Source of the DNA: Gp13-AA77 sp035516075
GTDB taxonomy: Bacteria; Acidobacteriota; Terriglobia; UBA7540
DNA: 5,385 nt
Assembly (NCBI GenBank): GCA_035516075.1
Contig: DATJAQ010000273.1
Coordinates: 1-5,385, forward strand
Reading direction: 5' to 3'
Below the pieces are notes generated by a model. That model was given only the letters and a program-made list of their open reading frames with translations, did no database searches and was not told the origin of the DNA. A program made the position numbers and the translations under genes. Below are positions 1-5,385 of this stretch, one piece after another (the stretch's first letter is position 1; the number at the start of each line of letters is the position of its first letter).

Positions 1-38
1 CAAGAAGGGCCGAGTTGAATAATCGCAGAGTTGATGAC

Positions 39-54
39 CGTATGGTAATATACG
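39..54. promoter_or_regulatory. Palindrome over the -10 box, candidate repressor operator
   Basis: CGTAT (39-43) and ATACG (50-54) form a perfect 5-bp inverted repeat around a 6-nt centre and cover the -10 hexamer of the leftward promoter. Read on the minus strand, the neighbouring ACCATACGGT is itself a nearly symmetric element (ACCAT/ACGGT, one mismatch), of a kind seen in operators of TetR-like regulators. A repressor bound here would block RNA polymerase. The regulator is not identified and may be encoded left of the window. The family assignment is a guess. Confidence 0.35.
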
Positions 55-75
55 CCGCAGACAGAAGCCTGTCAA
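47..75 (-). promoter_or_regulatory. Sigma70-type promoter reading left, out of the window
   Basis: On the minus strand a perfect -35 box TTGACA (70-75) is followed by a 17-nt spacer and a -10 box TATATT (47-52), which matches TATAAT at five of six positions. Transcription would start near position 40 and run toward position 1, so the gene it serves should begin just left of this window. This is by far the best promoter match in the window. It points away from the permease gene, so the two are not one transcription unit. Confidence 0.6.
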
Positions 76-117
76 GCGCTTTCGTGCCCTGCTCGCTGTA
101 GCGCCCGGGCACGCCGG

Positions 118-300
118 CTCCGTGGGCCCCTAACCCACGCCCAACAGGGTCGTTCTGAGCCGGTTCGCCGTTCCGCTGCGAACGGCCCTGAGCGAAGCGA
201 TGGGGCTCAGGGTAAACTGCGCGAAGAAGCCCGGTATTTCAGAACGTCCCGGCAAAGACACTGCGGGGATGCTTCGCTGCGCTCAGCATGACAGTCTGCG
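118..300. repeat. Hairpin-rich intergenic repeat-like element
   Basis: Three inverted repeats lie in series. CGTGGG (121-126) pairs with CCCACG (134-139). GCCGTTC (167-173) pairs with GAACGGC (180-186). CCCTGAGC (186-193) pairs with GCTCAGGG (205-212). Further right, ATGCT (269-273) pairs with AGCAT (285-289). A CTGAGCGnAGCGAAG-type motif occurs once on the plus strand (188-200) and again in inverted orientation (271-286), so the block has a coarse inverted symmetry. The text resembles intergenic repeats I recall from Acidobacteriota and other environmental phyla, with blocks near CCCGGTATTTC and a CTTCGCTGCGCTCAGnATGACA tail. Only the local structure is visible here; dispersal in the genome is recollection and inference. 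The boundaries are approximate. Confidence 0.5.
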
Positions 301-460
301 AGATTGTGTTCGTGATTCAGGAGGTACTTCCGAGCGGAGGGCAGATGTCGCAGTATTGCCGACCCAGAGCGAACGGCTCTTCATTTGGGCGTCCGGACCC
401 CCGGGACCAAGCGCCCTCGCCCGGCCAGTGGTAATAAACAGCCCGATTTGCACGCCATCA

Positions 461-482
461 GCCGCCGTGGGACGACGGTGGC
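461..482. other. GC-rich hairpin 3' of the permease gene
   Basis: GCCGCCGT (461-468) and ACGGTGGC (475-482) form an 8-bp stem with one non-Watson-Crick pair and a 6-nt loop. It lies 46 bp beyond the permease stop codon in the direction of transcription. It could stabilise the 3' end of the mRNA or contribute to termination. However, no run of T follows it on the minus strand, so it does not qualify as a standard intrinsic terminator, and none better is visible. Confidence 0.25.
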
Positions 483-528
483 AGACGAATTCATGTTGAT
501 GTCGGCCTCACCCCCGGGAGAATCTGGG

Positions 529-3273
529 CTACTCCTGGCGCAAAGCCACCATGGGGTCCACTTCCGTTGCGCGGCGGGCGGGAATGTAACACGCCAGAAG
601 TGCCACAACTGTAAGGATCAACGAGACTGCGACGAAGGTCACCGGGTCGGTGGGTTTGACGCCGTATAGCAGGCTCGACAGAAAGCGCGTCAGCGCCAGC
701 GCACCCGTGATTCCAATCGCCACTCCGATCACGACCAGCTTGAGCCCTTGCGTCACTACGAGCTCCAAAACATCTTTCCTTTGAGCCCCGAGCGCCATGC
801 GAATCCCGAATTCACGCCTTCTGCGCGCGACCAGATACGCCGTCACGCCGTAAATGCCGGTCACCGCGAGAATGAGCGCGAGGACGGCGAAAAGTCCGAG
901 CAGGACTGTTTCGAAGTTTGTCTCGCGCATGTGGTCGCCGACGACTTGCTGCATCGCGCGCGGGTGATCAACGGCCAGGCTGCCATCGAGCGTGGCAACG
1001 TCATGACGGATGTCGCCCAGCACACTGAGCGGAGCAACACTGGTGCGAACCGCCAGATAGCTCGCGCCTAGATAATCCAGGGCCGCGGTGAGCGGGAAAT
1101 AGGCTTCGGGGGTCGCCCCCTTCGTGATAGCCCACTCCTTCACGTCGCCCACGACGCCGATCACTTCGTTGCCGACAGGGCCTGTTTCAAAAACCTTGCC
1201 GATGGGGTTATCGTGTGGCCAGAAGGTTTGCGCCATCGAACGACTGATGACGGCGGGGAGAACGAGGCCGGACGGGAGACCCTTGAAGCCGGCGTGTGAA
1301 GCGAAGGCGGCCCAGAGCTTGGCCCCAGTTTCGGCGGCCTGCTGCATATCCTCCGCCGTGAAGTCGTGCCCCCGGAGAAACGGCGTGCCGTAGGTTTGAA
1401 AGTAATCCTGGGTAATGTAGTTCCATTCGACAAGCTGCTTTGCGAACGCCGGGTTGTTATTGCCCGGCACCGTGATATAGCCGTTGCTTCCGCCTTCCAG
1501 AGGAATCTCGGATGATAGGGCGGCGAAGCTGACGCCCGGCGTGTGTCGGACTTTGGTGAGCAGGCTGTCGAGGAATGCGCTGCGTTGCTCGGCGTTGGCG
1601 TATCGCTCGGCGGGCAGCGAGAGCCCCATCGTGAGCAGTCCCTCACGCGCGACGCCGATGTCGGCGTCGCGCATTCGAGCGAAGGTGCGCAGCAATAGAC
1701 CCGCGCCCACGAGCAGCGCCAGCGAGACGGCGATCTCACCCACAACCAGGGCGTCACGAAGCGCTTGCCGGCCGCCGGAGGAGCCAAGAACGGCTTTCGA
1801 GGCTGGCTTCAACTCTTCGGCCAAGTGCATGTCTGAGGCTTGGAGCGCCGGGGCCAGTCCGAACAGGATGCCGACCAATACGCTGACGGCAAAGGCGAAA
1901 AGCAGGACGCGGAAATCCACCGCGATGGGGTGAAGACGGGGAATAGGCAACGACGGCGCGCTTTGCACGTACCGAGTAATCCCGTAAGCCTCCGCCAGAG
2001 CGGCGGCGCCGCCTGCGAGCGCCAGCAACACGCTTTCCGTGAGAAGCTGTCTCGCGAGGCGCCAACGATTGGCTCCAAGAGCTGCGCGGAGGGCCATTTC
2101 ATGGCTTCGGCTCGTGGCGCGCGCCAGCAGCAGCCCGGCGATATTGGCGCAGGCGATGAGCAGGACAAACGCCACGGCGGCGAGCAAAATCAGAAGCTCA
2201 CCCCGCGAGCCGCTCCTTAGATCTTCCTGTAGCGGGGTCACGACGGCTTTCACCCCGGCATCGTCGTGAGGATAGAGTTTGCCAAGCCGCTCCTCGATGG
2301 CGGTGAGATCGGCGCTCGCCTGGGAGGCTGTAACACCGGGTTTGAGCCGCGCGAAGGCCTGCCACCGATGAGCCCCGCGTGGAGCCAGGTTCTTGGCGGA
2401 CATGTCGAGCGGTTTCCAGACCTGGACGTTGAAGCCGAGCGTAAACCATCGGGGCATCACGCCCACCACGGCGTAGGATTGCCCGTCGAGCTCGATGTTC
2501 TTGCCCATCGTGTCGCGCTGGCCGCCGAATTGCTGCTGCCAAACCGAATAACTCAGCACGGCGACGCGGTTACGGCCGGCAACGTCTTCACCCTCTGCGA
2601 AGGTGCGGCCGAGCAACGGCTGAACACCGACCGCGGAGAAAAAGTTCGCTTGCACCTGCAAGACCGTCGCCGGCGCGGCTTCGCCCGTGAGGCTTAGGTT
2701 CGCCTGGCTAGGCCAACCATAGAGGCTGGTGGCGGCGAGCGTGTGATTCTGCGCCTGCCAATCGAGATAGTCCGGTCCCGTGAGAGGATATTTCCCTGGT
2801 GCGCTCTCCGTCTCCTGAAGCTCAACCAGGCGGCCGGGATCGTGGAACGGCAGCGGCTCGAGCAGGACTGCGTTGACAATGCTGAACATTGCCGTGTTGG
2901 CACCGATGCCGAGGGAAAGCACGAGAATGGCCACGGAGCTGAAGCCCGCATTGCGACACGATTGGCGGAGCCCGTAGCGAATGTCCTGCCAGAGGCCCGC
3001 GAGTAAGTTGTGCGCCCCGTTGCCTCCGAACAGTATCGGCTCTTGCGGCGTTTCTTGCTCCACCTTGCGCAGCCCTCTTGCGAGTAGGTCCTCATCCTCC
3101 AGTTCTTCGATCGCCACCCGGCGGGCTTCGTCTTCCGCAGTGCCGCCAGCGACCAACTCCCGGTATCGGTCGTCTAGGTGTTGCGCCAACTCCTCAGTAA
3201 TCTCAGCTTCGCGGGTCGGGGCCAGTTTCAACCTTTCCAGCCGTCTGGTGATCTCCCCTTTCCAATCAGGCAT
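529..3273 (-). CDS. ADOP-type ABC transporter permease (duplicated MacB/FtsX-like)
   Basis: This 914-residue inner-membrane protein has the architecture of an acidobacterial duplicated orphan permease. Residues 1-75 form a charged helical prefix domain (Glu/Arg-rich, starting MPDWKGEITRRL). Two MacB/FtsX repeats follow. The first has a membrane segment at about 111-138, a large periplasmic core domain, and membrane segments near 359-386, 411-430 and 455-477. The second has segments near 506-529, 788-815, 840-864 and 877-899, with a second core domain between about 530 and 787. The FtsX signatures MALRAALGA and FGIRMALGA mark equivalent points of the two halves, and the C-terminus ends in the typical PARRATEVDPMVALRQE. 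No ABC ATPase gene is in the window, hence 'orphan'. MacB-like proteins couple cytoplasmic ATP hydrolysis to periplasmic motion for efflux or envelope remodelling; the substrate here is unknown. ATG at 3273 is preferred over TTG at 3279 because GGAGG lies 6 nt before the ATG but directly abuts the TTG. An extra segment occurs near residues 641-670. Confidence 0.93.
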   Translation of the reverse strand: MPDWKGEITRRLERLKLAPTREAEITEELAQHLDDRYRELVAGGTAEDEARRVAIEELEDEDLLARGLRKVEQETPQEPILFGGNGAHNLLAGLWQDIRYGLRQSCRNAGFSSVAILVLSLGIGANTAMFSIVNAVLLEPLPFHDPGRLVELQETESAPGKYPLTGPDYLDWQAQNHTLAATSLYGWPSQANLSLTGEAAPATVLQVQANFFSAVGVQPLLGRTFAEGEDVAGRNRVAVLSYSVWQQQFGGQRDTMGKNIELDGQSYAVVGVMPRWFTLGFNVQVWKPLDMSAKNLAPRGAHRWQAFARLKPGVTASQASADLTAIEERLGKLYPHDDAGVKAVVTPLQEDLRSGSRGELLILLAAVAFVLLIACANIAGLLLARATSRSHEMALRAALGANRWRLARQLLTESVLLALAGGAAALAEAYGITRYVQSAPSLPIPRLHPIAVDFRVLLFAFAVSVLVGILFGLAPALQASDMHLAEELKPASKAVLGSSGGRQALRDALVVGEIAVSLALLVGAGLLLRTFARMRDADIGVAREGLLTMGLSLPAERYANAEQRSAFLDSLLTKVRHTPGVSFAALSSEIPLEGGSNGYITVPGNNNPAFAKQLVEWNYITQDYFQTYGTPFLRGHDFTAEDMQQAAETGAKLWAAFASHAGFKGLPSGLVLPAVISRSMAQTFWPHDNPIGKVFETGPVGNEVIGVVGDVKEWAITKGATPEAYFPLTAALDYLGASYLAVRTSVAPLSVLGDIRHDVATLDGSLAVDHPRAMQQVVGDHMRETNFETVLLGLFAVLALILAVTGIYGVTAYLVARRRREFGIRMALGAQRKDVLELVVTQGLKLVVIGVAIGITGALALTRFLSSLLYGVKPTDPVTFVAVSLILTVVALLACYIPARRATEVDPMVALRQE

Positions 3274-3637
3274 GTTCAACCTCCGTGATGCGCCCTGTAA
3301 TGCGATCGACAGCCTCGACGAACACCCGCCAGCCGCGCCGATGGGACGCCAGCACCTCGCGTCCGGGCGCGGTGAGGCGGTAGTAGCGGCGCCGGCGCTG
3401 CCCGGGCTTCTCCACCCAGCGGCCCTGAATCCAGCCGCGCTTCTCGAGGCGATAGAGCAGCGGGTAGAGCGAGGCCACGTGAAAGCTCAAAGCGCCCGCC
3501 GAGCGCTGTTCGATGAGCTTGCTGATGTCGTAGCCGTGGCGCGGACGGGCCTCCACGAGCGAGAGAATCAGCAGCTCGGCGCTGCCTTTCTTGAGCTCGC
3601 GGTCGAACAGTCTGGAGTCCATATATGACATAGCCAT
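3266..3637 (-). CDS. PadR-family transcriptional regulator
   Basis: This small cytoplasmic winged-helix DNA-binding protein has 123 residues from the first ATG. The PadR N-terminal domain spans about residues 11-95. It contains KKGSAELLILSLVE (helix 1), RHGYDISKLI (helix 2), SLYPLLYRLEKRGWI (recognition helix) and an Arg-rich wing (about 73-88, GRWVEKPGQ then RRRRYYRLT). The short C-terminal helix (about 91-117) is probably the dimerisation element, so this is a short-type PadR. The stop codon overlaps the permease start by 8 nt, so the regulator and the transporter are co-transcribed and probably translationally coupled. In this family such regulators usually repress their own operon and are relieved by a ligand or stress. 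In-frame ATGs occur at 3637, 3631 and 3622. None has a good Shine-Dalgarno; only GGGG lies 11 nt before the first. The family-like sequence begins at MDSRLFDREL (3622), which could be the true, nearly leaderless start and would give 118 residues. Confidence 0.92.
   Translation of the reverse strand: MAMSYMDSRLFDRELKKGSAELLILSLVEARPRHGYDISKLIEQRSAGALSFHVASLYPLLYRLEKRGWIQGRWVEKPGQRRRRYYRLTAPGREVLASHRRGWRVFVEAVDRITGRITEVEHA
3280..3284 (-). promoter_or_regulatory. Ribosome binding site fixing the permease start
   Basis: GGAGG on the minus strand lies inside the last codons of the padR-like gene, with a 6-nt spacer to ATG at 3273. It rules out the TTG six bases upstream as the main start, because no spacer would remain. 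Confidence 0.7.
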
Positions 3638-3643
3638 ATATTG
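3619..3643. promoter_or_regulatory. Probable PadR operator over the regulator's own start
   Basis: ATATATG (3621-3627) and CATATAT (3635-3641) form a perfect 7-bp inverted repeat with a 7-nt centre, plus one further C/G pair (3619/3643). It is the only strongly AT-rich palindrome in its GC-rich surroundings. The ATG-N7-CAT core resembles the ATGT-N8-ACAT type of PadR sites known from other bacteria. The site covers the expected -10 region and the candidate start codons of the padR-like gene, so bound protein would block both initiation and elongation. Assigning it to this regulator is inference from position and symmetry. Confidence 0.5.
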
Positions 3644-3666
3644 GAAAGCCCCAGCTCATAAGTCAA
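3637..3666 (-). promoter_or_regulatory. Candidate promoter of the padR-permease unit
   Basis: TTGACT at 3661-3666 on the minus strand matches five of six -35 positions. The AT-rich tract at 3636-3643 can supply a -10 element: CAATAT with a 17-nt spacer or TATATG with a 20-nt spacer. Neither is a strong match. Transcription would start near 3630, which leaves almost no leader before ATG at 3622 and would exclude the ATG at 3637. The -10 tract lies within the palindrome, which fits autorepression. Confidence 0.4.
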
Positions 3667-3853
3667 GCGCAAATTGGGCGGGGCGGGCGGCGGGCGGTGG
3701 AGTAGGAAAGAGCCCCGCGCCGGGACGCCGCCGGCGAGCGGCTTCCCAGTGTTCACTCCCAAAAAGGTCTTTCCCGACGGGTCCACAAGTGATATTCGTT
3801 TGTCTGGCTGACGCCCGCCCGGAAGGCGGAGCCTGAATGCGGAGGCGATGTTC
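3638..3853. other. Divergent intergenic region between padR-like and RraA-like genes
   Basis: About 216 bp separate two divergently transcribed units. The left part holds the promoter and operator of the padR-like gene. The middle (3675-3745) is extremely GC-rich, with runs of GGGCGG and no clear signal. For the rightward genes only a weak -10-like GATATT (3791-3796) is visible and it has no convincing -35 partner, so that promoter is not identified. A good ribosome binding site ends the region. Confidence 0.6.
3841..3845 (+). promoter_or_regulatory. Ribosome binding site fixing the RraA-like start
   Basis: GGAGG lies 8 nt before ATG at 3854 but only 2 nt before ATG at 3848. The downstream ATG is therefore the better start. 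It gives a cleaner signal peptide with Arg residues at positions 2 and 4. Confidence 0.65.
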
Positions 3854-4750
3854 ATGAGATTCCGATGGGTCGCGGGGGCGCTCCTCATGTTCGCGGTGTC
3901 GGGGGAGGCTCACGCCCAGTTGGGCATATTTTCGAAAGAGCAACGCATCGACCTGACCCGCGGGTGGACGGGCGACCGCTTTGCCGATGGCCGCCCGAAG
4001 GTCTCCGAGGCCGTGCTGGAAGAACTGAAAACGGTGGATGCCGAAGAGGCCTGGGGCGTGCTCGTGAGCGCGGGGTACCCCAATCAATTCGAGGGCGGCT
4101 GGAAAGTGATCAACCCCGGCGAGCGCATGGTGGGGCGCGTGGTGACCGCGGTGTTCATGCCCCTTCGCCCCGACGTCAACGCCGCCATCAACGAGCACGG
4201 CCAACAAGAGGGCCGGGTGGGGGCGCAGAATTCCTGGGTGATTGATACGCTCCAGCCCAACGACGTCCTGGTGGTGGACCTGTTCGGGAAAATCCAGGAC
4301 GGCACGTTTGCCGGCGACAACCTGGGCACCGCCATCTACACCAAGAGCCACAACGGCCTGGTGGTGGATGGCTCGGTGCGCGATGTCACCGGCCTGTCGG
4401 AGATCAAGGGGTTTCAGGTCTTCGTGCGCGACTTCGACCCGTCGGCGCTGCGCAACGTCATGCTGATGGGCATGAATGTCCCGATTCGCATCGGGCATGC
4501 CACCGTGATGCCGGGCGACGTCGCCGTGAGCGACGCGGAGGGCATCACCTTCATCCCGCCCCAGCTCGCAGAGCAAGTAGTGGCGAGCGCGCAGATGACC
4601 CACCTGGTGGACGAGTGGGGCCACCAGATGCTGCGCGAAGGGAAATACACACCCGGCCAAATCGACAAGAAATGGACGAAGCCCATGATGGAGGAATTCA
4701 ACCAGTGGCTGGAGAGGAAGGGGTCGAAACTGAGGATGAAGGACGACTAG
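3854..4750 (+). CDS. Exported RraA-family (HMG/CHA aldolase-like) protein
   Basis: This 298-residue protein has an N-terminal Sec signal peptide: MRFRW, a hydrophobic core, then cleavage after AHA at residue 21 (mature start QLGIF). The RraA-like domain covers about residues 50-240. Its catalytic signature is present: Asp155 in the GDN loop, 20 residues, then Arg176-Asp177 in DGSVRD, which is the D-X20-R-D pattern of HMG/CHA-type class II pyruvate aldolases. The family-typical PGDVAVSDAEGITFIP follows at about 220-236. Such enzymes cleave or decarboxylate 4-hydroxy-2-oxo acids or oxaloacetate with a divalent metal. RraA itself, which inhibits RNase E, lacks the full signature, and a secreted protein could not do that job. 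The protein is longer than the usual ~160-230 residues because of an N-terminal segment after the signal and a charged C-terminal tail (about 255-298, Lys/Glu/Trp-rich). The gene precedes an exported enolase-superfamily gene by 35 nt. It may be annotated elsewhere as a 'dimethylmenaquinone methyltransferase', an old misnomer. The substrate is unknown. Confidence 0.88.
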   Translation: MRFRWVAGALLMFAVSGEAHAQLGIFSKEQRIDLTRGWTGDRFADGRPKVSEAVLEELKTVDAEEAWGVLVSAGYPNQFEGGWKVINPGERMVGRVVTAVFMPLRPDVNAAINEHGQQEGRVGAQNSWVIDTLQPNDVLVVDLFGKIQDGTFAGDNLGTAIYTKSHNGLVVDGSVRDVTGLSEIKGFQVFVRDFDPSALRNVMLMGMNVPIRIGHATVMPGDVAVSDAEGITFIPPQLAEQVVASAQMTHLVDEWGHQMLREGKYTPGQIDKKWTKPMMEEFNQWLERKGSKLRMKDD

Positions 4751-4774
4751 CCCGCGTGGGGAACGAAAAAGTAC

Positions 4775-4781
4775 AAGGAGG
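4775..4781 (+). promoter_or_regulatory. Ribosome binding site of the enolase-superfamily gene
   Basis: AAGGAGG is a near-complete anti-16S match and lies 4 nt before ATG at 4786. It sits in the 35-nt gap after the RraA-like stop codon. No promoter or terminator is visible in that gap, which supports one operon. Confidence 0.65.
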
Positions 4782-4785
4782 CCGC

Positions 4786-5385
4786 ATGGATCGACGTAAC
4801 GTCCTGAAGACTTCAGCCGCCGCACTGGGCGGCGCCTTCCTTGGGGATGAGGGCGCGGGATTCGCCTTGCAGAACGCCGATACCAACTCCAGCCCCTCTC
4901 AGCTCAAGATCACGGACCTGCGCGTGGCGGTGGTGGCCAAGGCCCCGATGACCTGCCCCCTCATCCGCATCGACACCAATCAGGGCGTCTACGGGTTGGG
5001 GGAAGTCCGCGACGGCGCGAGCCCCACTTACGCGCTGATGCTCAAGAGCCGCATCCTGGGCGAGAACCCCTGCAATGTGGACCGTCTGTTCCGTAAGCTC
5101 AAGCAATTCGGCGGGCCCGCGCGCCAGGCGGGCGGCGTCTGCGCCATTGAGATGGCGCTGTGGGACATCGCCGGCAAGGTCTACAACGTGCCCGTCCACG
5201 TGATGCTGGGCGGAAAGCTTCGCGACCGGATTCGCGTCTACGCCGACACCACCGAGTCCAAGGATCCCAAGGTCTACGCGCAAAGGATGCGCGAACGCAA
5301 GGAGGCGATGGGCCTCACCTGGCTCAAAATGGACCTGGGCGTTGAAATGGTCGCCGACCGGCCCGGCACCGTCACCCTGCGCTCC
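4786..5385 (+). CDS. Tat-exported mandelate racemase/muconate lactonizing enzyme-like protein (partial)
   Basis: The first 200 codons are present and the frame is still open at the window edge; full-length relatives have about 380-430 residues. The N-terminus carries a twin-arginine signal: DRRNVLK followed by a small-residue hydrophobic stretch (TSAAALGGAFLG), with possible cleavage after GFA near residue 27. Folded, cofactor-loaded export fits a metal enzyme. From about residue 40 the enolase-superfamily capping domain begins (KITDLRVAVV, then GVYGLGE at 67-73). The barrel begins with AIEMALWDIAGKVYNVPVHV (120-139), followed by MLGGKLRDRIRVYA. Members abstract a proton alpha to a carboxylate on Mg2+ and act as racemases, cycloisomerases or sugar-acid dehydratases. 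The KxK-type motif after the second barrel strand reads Lys181-Met-Asp183 here, so the usual second lysine base is missing. The metal ligands lie beyond the window. Gene order with the exported RraA-like aldolase suggests a shared hydroxy-acid or sugar-acid pathway outside the cytoplasm. The exact reaction is not deducible. Confidence 0.9.
   Translation, partial: MDRRNVLKTSAAALGGAFLGDEGAGFALQNADTNSSPSQLKITDLRVAVVAKAPMTCPLIRIDTNQGVYGLGEVRDGASPTYALMLKSRILGENPCNVDRLFRKLKQFGGPARQAGGVCAIEMALWDIAGKVYNVPVHVMLGGKLRDRIRVYADTTESKDPKVYAQRMRERKEAMGLTWLKMDLGVEMVADRPGTVTLRS

Larger units (their letters stand above)
1..528. other. Gene-free stretch left of the permease gene
   Basis: No open reading frame here has a ribosome binding site, a recognisable domain or a plausible composition. 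The longer frames on both strands translate to low-complexity Arg/Pro/Ser-rich sequence and look like chance frames in GC-rich DNA. The stretch contains a leftward promoter with an overlapping palindrome (39-75), a hairpin-rich repeat-like block (about 118-300) and one GC-rich hairpin (461-482) between the repeat and the end of the permease gene. Positions 300-460 show nothing else that I can interpret. Confidence 0.7.

Noticed and set aside
461..482. Intrinsic terminator for the permease unit
   Set aside because: The stem is real, but it contains a mismatch in the minus-strand RNA and is not followed by a T-run, so it is listed only as a hairpin.
200..499. Small plus-strand open frame in the left intergenic stretch
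   Set aside because: It runs through the hairpin repeat block and has no Shine-Dalgarno before its start. The product has the mixed composition of a chance frame.
1161..1787. Minus-strand open frame (208 codons) inside the permease gene
   Set aside because: It is a shifted-frame shadow of the permease. The product is Arg/Ser/Pro-rich with no motif, while the permease frame is uninterrupted and shows family motifs throughout.
2981..3628. Plus-strand open frame (215 codons) opposite the padR-like gene and the permease N-terminus
   Set aside because: The translation is Ser/Ala/Arg-rich low complexity, and it is antisense to two well-supported genes.
3660..3745. Structured RNA or riboswitch in the GC-rich divergent region
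   Set aside because: The G-run-rich segment can fold in many ways. I see no conserved riboswitch core, and simple GC skew explains it.
3656..4825. Long minus-strand open frame (389 codons) opposite the RraA-like gene
   Set aside because: It is antisense to a gene with clear family motifs, a signal peptide and a good ribosome binding site. Its product is a His/Ala/Arg-rich sequence with no recognisable domain and no Shine-Dalgarno. GC-rich codon bias explains the missing stops.
4813..5283. Minus-strand open frame (156 codons) opposite the enolase-superfamily gene
   Set aside because: It is antisense to a gene with a Tat signal and clear enolase-superfamily motifs. It has no ribosome binding site or domain of its own.

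Overview
The window looks like a piece of an Acidobacteriota chromosome. The main reason is a PadR-family repressor gene directly followed by a very large duplicated MacB/FtsX-type permease that carries an N-terminal 'permease prefix' domain. This pairing is the hallmark of the ADOP (acidobacterial duplicated orphan permease) families that are expanded in that phylum. High G+C content, strong Shine-Dalgarno sequences (GGAGG) and an intergenic repeat of a style I associate with acidobacterial genomes agree with this. The assignment is inference from gene content; no database search was possible.

Layout. Positions 1-528 hold no gene I can support. At the far left is a near-consensus sigma70-type promoter pointing left, out of the window, with a palindrome over its -10 box. 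Next comes a cluster of hairpins (about 118-300) built around CTGAGCGnAGCGAAG-like motifs, which resembles a dispersed intergenic repeat. Positions 529-3637 on the minus strand hold a two-gene unit: a PadR-type winged-helix regulator (3266-3637), then the ADOP-type permease (529-3273). The two genes overlap by 8 nt and are probably translationally coupled. An AT-rich palindrome sits over the PadR promoter and start codons, as expected for autorepression.

A divergent intergenic region (3638-3853) separates this unit from a plus-strand pair. The first gene (3854-4750) encodes an RraA/HMG-CHA-aldolase-like protein with a Sec signal peptide. The second (4786 to beyond 5385) encodes a mandelate racemase/muconate lactonizing enzyme (enolase superfamily) protein with a twin-arginine signal and is cut by the window end. 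The genes lie 35 nt apart and both products carry export signals. Together they suggest an extracytoplasmic route for handling hydroxy-acids or sugar acids: a dehydratase or racemase-type step plus a retro-aldol or decarboxylase-type step. The substrate cannot be read from the sequence.

I found no CRISPR array, tRNA, rRNA, transposase or defence system. The most unusual point is the export of two enzyme families whose best-known members are cytoplasmic. The other points of interest are the regulatory palindromes, the repeat, and active-site substitutions in the two enzymes.
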